A stretch of DNA of 64,000 nucleotides, taken from assembly GCF_020880415.1 (NCBI RefSeq), contig NZ_JAJIUJ010000015.1, positions 26,471-90,470 of the forward strand, in the 5' to 3' direction. The stretch comes from Xanthomonas euvesicatoria pv. euvesicatoria. Its GTDB lineage: Bacteria > Pseudomonadota > Gammaproteobacteria > Xanthomonadales > Xanthomonadaceae. Of this stretch, positions 60,283-64,000 are shown one piece after another; the first letter of the stretch is position 1, and each line of letters starts with the position of its first letter. Position numbers and translations under genes: made by a program. The notes beneath the pieces are model-generated. The model was not told the DNA's origin and did no database searches. It was given only the letters and a program-made list of their open reading frames with translations.

Positions 60283-62586
60283 ATGTCGCCTCGCTTGATC
60301 GCCCCGCGTCGGGCCCGTTGGCTGGCAGTGCTTGCCGCTGTCGTCGCAGTTTTCGGCAACGCTGCGCCGCGCACGCCTGCAACTGCCTTCGACGCGGTAG
60401 ACCCGTTCATCGGCACCGGCGGCGAAGGCCATACCTATCCTGGCGCCACGGTGCCATTCGGTATGGTGCAGCTGAGCCCGGATACGCAAATCAAGCCGCG
60501 CAAGGACGCCTACGGCTGGGCGGCCGGCTACCGGCACAGCGACACCACCATCGTCGGGTTCTCGCACACGCATTTTTCCGGTTCCGGGCATTCGGATCTG
60601 GGCGACATCCTGCTGATGCCGCAAGCTGGCGCCATCAAGCTGGAACGCGGCGATGCCAGCAAGCCGGGCAGCGGCTATACCGCGCAGTTCGACCACACCA
60701 GCGAACAGGCGCAGCCCGGCTATTACGCAGTGACCCTGAAGGACCGAAACATCCGTGCCGAACTCACTGCCAGCGCGCGTGTGGGCGTGCACCGTTACCA
60801 GTTTCCGAAAAGCACGCCGGCGCATGTGCTGGTCGACCTGCGCACCAGCCTGTACGACTACCCCGGCAAGGTGCAGTGGTCGCGGCTGCGGGTGCGCAGC
60901 GATGGCACGGTGACCGGCTTTCGCGAGACACGCGGTTGGGCGCCCGGCCGGCAGCTGTATTTCGCCATGCGCTTCTCGCGCCCGCTCACTGCCACGCAAC
61001 TCCACGACACCGAACAGGACATCCCCTACAAAGGGTTCCCACCGCCGGGCGAAAAGAATCCTGCGCAGCGCGCGCAGATCGAAGGCCGGCAACTGGTCGG
61101 CGTATTCGATGTCGCCAACGACGGCACGCCGCTGGTGGTGAAGGTAGCGCTCTCGCCGGTCAGCGAGGCCGGTGCCATCGCAAACCTCGATGCCGAAATG
61201 CCCGGCTTCGATTTCGATCGCGTACGCGCCGATGCACGCGCGCAATGGACGCAGGCGCTGTCGGCGATCGATGCACAAGGCACCACGCAACAGCGCACCC
61301 AGCTCTACACCGCGCTGTATCACACCCTGCTGGGGCCAACGCTGTTCATGGACAGCGACGGCCGCTACCGCGGGCCAGACAATGCGGTGCATCAAGCAAC
61401 TGGCTGGACCAACTATTCCACCTTCTCGCTGTGGGACACCTACCGCGCTCTGCATCCACTGCTCACCCTGGTGCAGCCGGCACAACGCAGCAGCGACGTG
61501 GTCAATTCGCTGCTCGCCTCGCGTCGCCAAAGCGCCTACGGCATCCTGCCGGTATGGGCATTCCACGGCCTGGAAACCTGGTGCATGATCGGCTACCACG
61601 CCGTCCCGGTGATTGCCGACGCGTACATGAAAGGCATCGGCGGCTTCGACGCAGAGGAAGCCTTGCAGGCCATGGTCGCCAGCGCCAACTACGGCCCGTA
61701 CGATGGAATTGCGCAATACCGTGAGCTGGGCTACGTGCCCATCGACGAAGAAGGCGAAGCCGCATCCAAGACGCTGGAATACGCCTTCGACGACTGGACC
61801 ATCGCGCGCATGGCCGACAAGCTCGGCAAGCCCGCCATCGCCGCAGAATTCAGCCAGCGCGCCGGCAACTGGAAGCATGCCTTCGACCCGGCCACCGGCT
61901 ACATGCGCGCGCGCACCCGGGCCGGCACCTTCCGCGAGCCGTTCGACCCGTCTGCCAGTGGCTACGGTAGCGACTACACCGAAGGTAACGCGTGGCAATA
62001 CTCCTGGTACGTGCCGCAGGACGTGGCCGGGCTGGCTGCCGCGCATGGCGGCGACGACACATTGCTTGCCCGGCTGGATGCGGTGTTCGATGCGAAGGTG
62101 GACCCGAAGATCTTCGAGCACATGGAAGACATCACCGGCCTGATCGGCTGGTACGCGCACGGCAACGAGCCCAGCCACCACGTCGCCTATCTGTATGCAT
62201 ATGCCGGCCAACCGTGGCGCACGCAGGCGCGCCTGACCCAGATCATGCGCAGCCAGTATCACGCTGGACCGGAAGGCCTGGCCGGCAACGATGACCTCGG
62301 CCAGATGTCGGCCTGGTACGTGTTCACCACGCTGGGTTTCTACCCGGTGGCGCCCGGCAGCAACCAGTACATCATCGGCCGCCCGTTCCTGCCGCGCGCC
62401 ACGCTCAACCTGCCCAATGGGAAGCGTTTCGCGGTGATTGCCGAGAGCCTGAGCGATGCACGCAGCTACATCGGTAGCGCCACGCTCAATGGCAAACCAC
62501 TGACTCGCGCTTACGTTACGCACGAGGAAATCCAGGCCGGCGGTGAACTGCGTTTCCGGATGCAGGCGACACCGAATCAGCAGTGA
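60283..62586 (+). CDS. GH92-family alpha-mannosidase, exported
   Basis: 767 residues. A short basic start and hydrophobic segment (WLAVLAAVVAVFGNAAP) form a signal peptide. The N-terminal beta domain (DPFIGTGGEGHTYPGATVPFGMVQLSPDT) and the (alpha/alpha)6 catalytic domain with HGNEPSHHVAYLY and GNDDLGQMSAWYVF are hallmarks of GH92 calcium-dependent exo-alpha-mannosidases; the catalytic acid and base sit in these C-terminal blocks. Probably trims mannose from plant N-glycans in the periplasm. ATG at 60283 with GGAG eight bases before; an ATG at 60235 lacks one. Confidence 0.9.
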   Translation: MSPRLIAPRRARWLAVLAAVVAVFGNAAPRTPATAFDAVDPFIGTGGEGHTYPGATVPFGMVQLSPDTQIKPRKDAYGWAAGYRHSDTTIVGFSHTHFSGSGHSDLGDILLMPQAGAIKLERGDASKPGSGYTAQFDHTSEQAQPGYYAVTLKDRNIRAELTASARVGVHRYQFPKSTPAHVLVDLRTSLYDYPGKVQWSRLRVRSDGTVTGFRETRGWAPGRQLYFAMRFSRPLTATQLHDTEQDIPYKGFPPPGEKNPAQRAQIEGRQLVGVFDVANDGTPLVVKVALSPVSEAGAIANLDAEMPGFDFDRVRADARAQWTQALSAIDAQGTTQQRTQLYTALYHTLLGPTLFMDSDGRYRGPDNAVHQATGWTNYSTFSLWDTYRALHPLLTLVQPAQRSSDVVNSLLASRRQSAYGILPVWAFHGLETWCMIGYHAVPVIADAYMKGIGGFDAEEALQAMVASANYGPYDGIAQYRELGYVPIDEEGEAASKTLEYAFDDWTIARMADKLGKPAIAAEFSQRAGNWKHAFDPATGYMRARTRAGTFREPFDPSASGYGSDYTEGNAWQYSWYVPQDVAGLAAAHGGDDTLLARLDAVFDAKVDPKIFEHMEDITGLIGWYAHGNEPSHHVAYLYAYAGQPWRTQARLTQIMRSQYHAGPEGLAGNDDLGQMSAWYVFTTLGFYPVAPGSNQYIIGRPFLPRATLNLPNGKRFAVIAESLSDARSYIGSATLNGKPLTRAYVTHEEIQAGGELRFRMQATPNQQ

Positions 62587-63064
62587 GCCACCGACCCAGC
62601 GCAGCGGCCGTATTCGATGTCGGCGCAGCTGCAATGATCCAACGCAATTGCAAGGTAGCGGCCGGATGATACTGTAGCGATGCAACCGCAGCAGATGCGG
62701 TGTCTGCGCGGCCACGAGCTGATGTTCGCTAGGTCGGTAGCGGCATTCGCAGTGGCACTCGGTTTCTGACTCGGTAACAGATCCGCATGCGCAAGCCGCA
62801 CGCAGCGCGTTCCACCACCGCTGCCATGTCGCCAGCAGTGCCAGCGCCGTCGATTCCTGCATGACGCACGCGCTTGTCTGCCGCCGGTTTCTGAATGCGA
62901 CGTTTTCAATGCCGAGGTGATCGCACGGCGTGCACCGCCGTCACGCATTCACATGATGCACAACTTTCGTTCACTGATACGCATCGCCTCGCTTTCCACA
63001 CTGCCCGTCATCGGTACGCACGACGACTGCGTGCCTGCCCTTCCCCCAATGCAGGAGAGTGTGC
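62587..63064. other. Gap before the final dehydrogenase
   Basis: 478 bases between the mannosidase and the last gene. No gene, repeat or strong hairpin I can support; it presumably holds the promoter of the dehydrogenase. Confidence 0.4.
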
Positions 63065-63967
63065 ATGTCCGGCAGCAAGAATCAGTACGAAATGCAGAAC
63101 CCGTTGACCCAGTTCCCGCAGCCGCAATTTCCGCACCAAACCCAGCAGGCTCCGGGCACCATCCACGAACTGCAGCCCAAGGCAGACCATGGCGAGCACA
63201 GCTACAAGGGCTTTGGTCGTCTGCAGGGCCGCAAGGCCCTGATCACCGGCGCAGATTCCGGCATCGGGCGCGCCACCGCCATTGCCTTTGCACGCGAAGG
63301 TGCGGATATCGTGCTCAATTACCTGCCTGAAGAAGAACAGGACGCAGCCGAAGTGGTGCAGCTGATCCAGGCAGAAGGGCGCAAAGCCACCAGCGTTCCG
63401 GGTGACCTCAAGAACGAGGCGTTTTGCACCGAACTGGTGGACCGTGCAGTGAAAGAGCTCGGCGGCCTGGATGTCCTGGTCAATATCGCGGGCAAACAGA
63501 CCGCCGTGAAAGACATCGCAGACATCACGACCGAGCAGTTCGACGCCACCTACAAGACCAACGTCTATGCGATGTTCTGGCTGTGCAAGGCCGCCATCCC
63601 GCATTTGCCGCCGGGCGCATCCATCATCAACACCGGCTCGATCCAGTCGTACCAGCCCTCGCCGACGCTGCTCGACTACGCCTCCACCAAGGCGGCCATC
63701 GTCAACTTCACCAAGGGCTTGGCGCAGCAAGTTGCCGAGAAGGGGATCCGCGTCAACGCAGTCGCGCCCGGACCGGTGTGGACGCCGCTGCAGCCCAGCG
63801 GTGGTCAGCCGCCGGAAAAGATTCCCGATTTCGGCTCGGAGACGCCGCTCAAGCGCGCCGGCCAGCCGGTAGAAATGGCGCCGCTTTATGTGATTCTGGC
63901 ATCGCAGGAATCGAGCTACGTCACCGGTGAAGTGTTCGGTGCCACCGGCGGTCTGCTGTTGTCTTGA
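63065..63967 (+). CDS. Short-chain dehydrogenase (YghA/general-stress type)
   Basis: 300 residues. A Gln/Pro-rich N-terminal tail (about 40 residues) precedes the Rossmann domain with [28 protein letters not shown] (NNAG variant), active site Ser in [11 protein letters not shown] and Tyr/Lys in [12 protein letters not shown]. The [11 protein letters not shown] and [10 protein letters not shown] ends match the E. coli YghA and Bacillus YdaD/YhxC general-stress group. Start ATG at 63065, six bases after AGGAGA; a GTG at 63059 is less well placed. Substrate unknown. Confidence 0.9.
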   Translation: MSGSKNQYEMQNPLTQFPQPQFPHQTQQAPGTIHELQPKADHGEHSYKGFGRLQGRKALITGADSGIGRATAIAFAREGADIVLNYLPEEEQDAAEVVQLIQAEGRKATSVPGDLKNEAFCTELVDRAVKELGGLDVLVNIAGKQTAVKDIADITTEQFDATYKTNVYAMFWLCKAAIPHLPPGASIINTGSIQSYQPSPTLLDYASTKAAIVNFTKGLAQQVAEKGIRVNAVAPGPVWTPLQPSGGQPPEKIPDFGSETPLKRAGQPVEMAPLYVILASQESSYVTGEVFGATGGLLLS

Positions 63968-64000
63968 GCCGCCCCTGCGCCGAGTTTCAGCGTGATGCCA

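Noticed and set aside
60031..62862. 943-residue frame antisense to the GH92 gene
   Set aside because: Same reason: no domain, composition of a shadow, opposite a complete mannosidase.

Overview
The window is chromosomal DNA of a Xanthomonas (gamma-proteobacterial plant pathogen). The clearest reasons are a complete raxX-raxSTAB cluster lying between gcvP and an MFS gene, a xopP-family type III effector gene, plant-inducible-promoter (PIP) box candidates, a LexA2-type SOS box in front of a lexA2-imuA-imuB-dnaE2 cassette, and high GC with dense, long antisense shadow reading frames. I cannot name the species with confidence from sequence alone.

Layout. 1-6.2 kb: end of a PAP2 phosphatase overlapping a lipid A phosphoethanolamine transferase, a lipoprotein M2 (ACE-like) dipeptidase, a small hypothetical protein and a Bcr/CflA drug exporter. 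6.4-11.4 kb: the RaxX system, with raxST, raxA and raxB on the minus strand and the 59-residue raxX diverging on the plus strand. RaxST sulfates the RaxX tyrosine (Tyr41), RaxB (C39 peptidase-ABC exporter) trims and exports it with the adaptor RaxA, and the mature peptide mimics plant PSY hormones and is sensed in rice by XA21. 11.5-14.7 kb: tandem glycine riboswitch and gcvP. 14.8-19.7 kb: carboxylesterase lipoprotein, aldo/keto reductase and large-subunit catalase KatE.

20.0-24.6 kb is a type III effector island with two convergent genes, both broken. The first, from 20117, has a near-perfect PIP box, -10 element and ribosome binding site, but its kinase-like reading frame is split over three frames. 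The second is xopP, whose last ~70 codons are displaced by one extra base in a six-base homopolymer.

24.9-36.5 kb: PAS-AraC regulator, small secreted and hypothetical proteins, two S9 prolyl-oligopeptidase-family peptidases, an outer-membrane MetA-like protein, an OPT oligopeptide transporter and an HDOD protein. 36.6-42.7 kb: SOS mutagenesis cassette lexA2-imuA-imuB-dnaE2, repressed through a 14-bp palindrome. 42.8-46.6 kb: AbrB-Doc toxin-antitoxin pair, lysine-rich histone-like protein, cupin, and a GIY-YIG-like/DUF763 pair. 46.8-50.8 kb: paoABC-type molybdenum aldehyde oxidoreductase operon. 51.2-64 kb: UvrA2, HD hydrolase, EAL phosphodiesterase, a UBP zinc finger overlapping a cNMP-binding/thioredoxin-reductase-like fusion, AlkB, two short-chain dehydrogenases and a GH92 alpha-mannosidase. 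A dispersed ~130-bp repeat occurs near 29.5 and 60.1 kb with a fragment near 57.96 kb. I saw no tRNA, rRNA, CRISPR array or intact insertion sequence.
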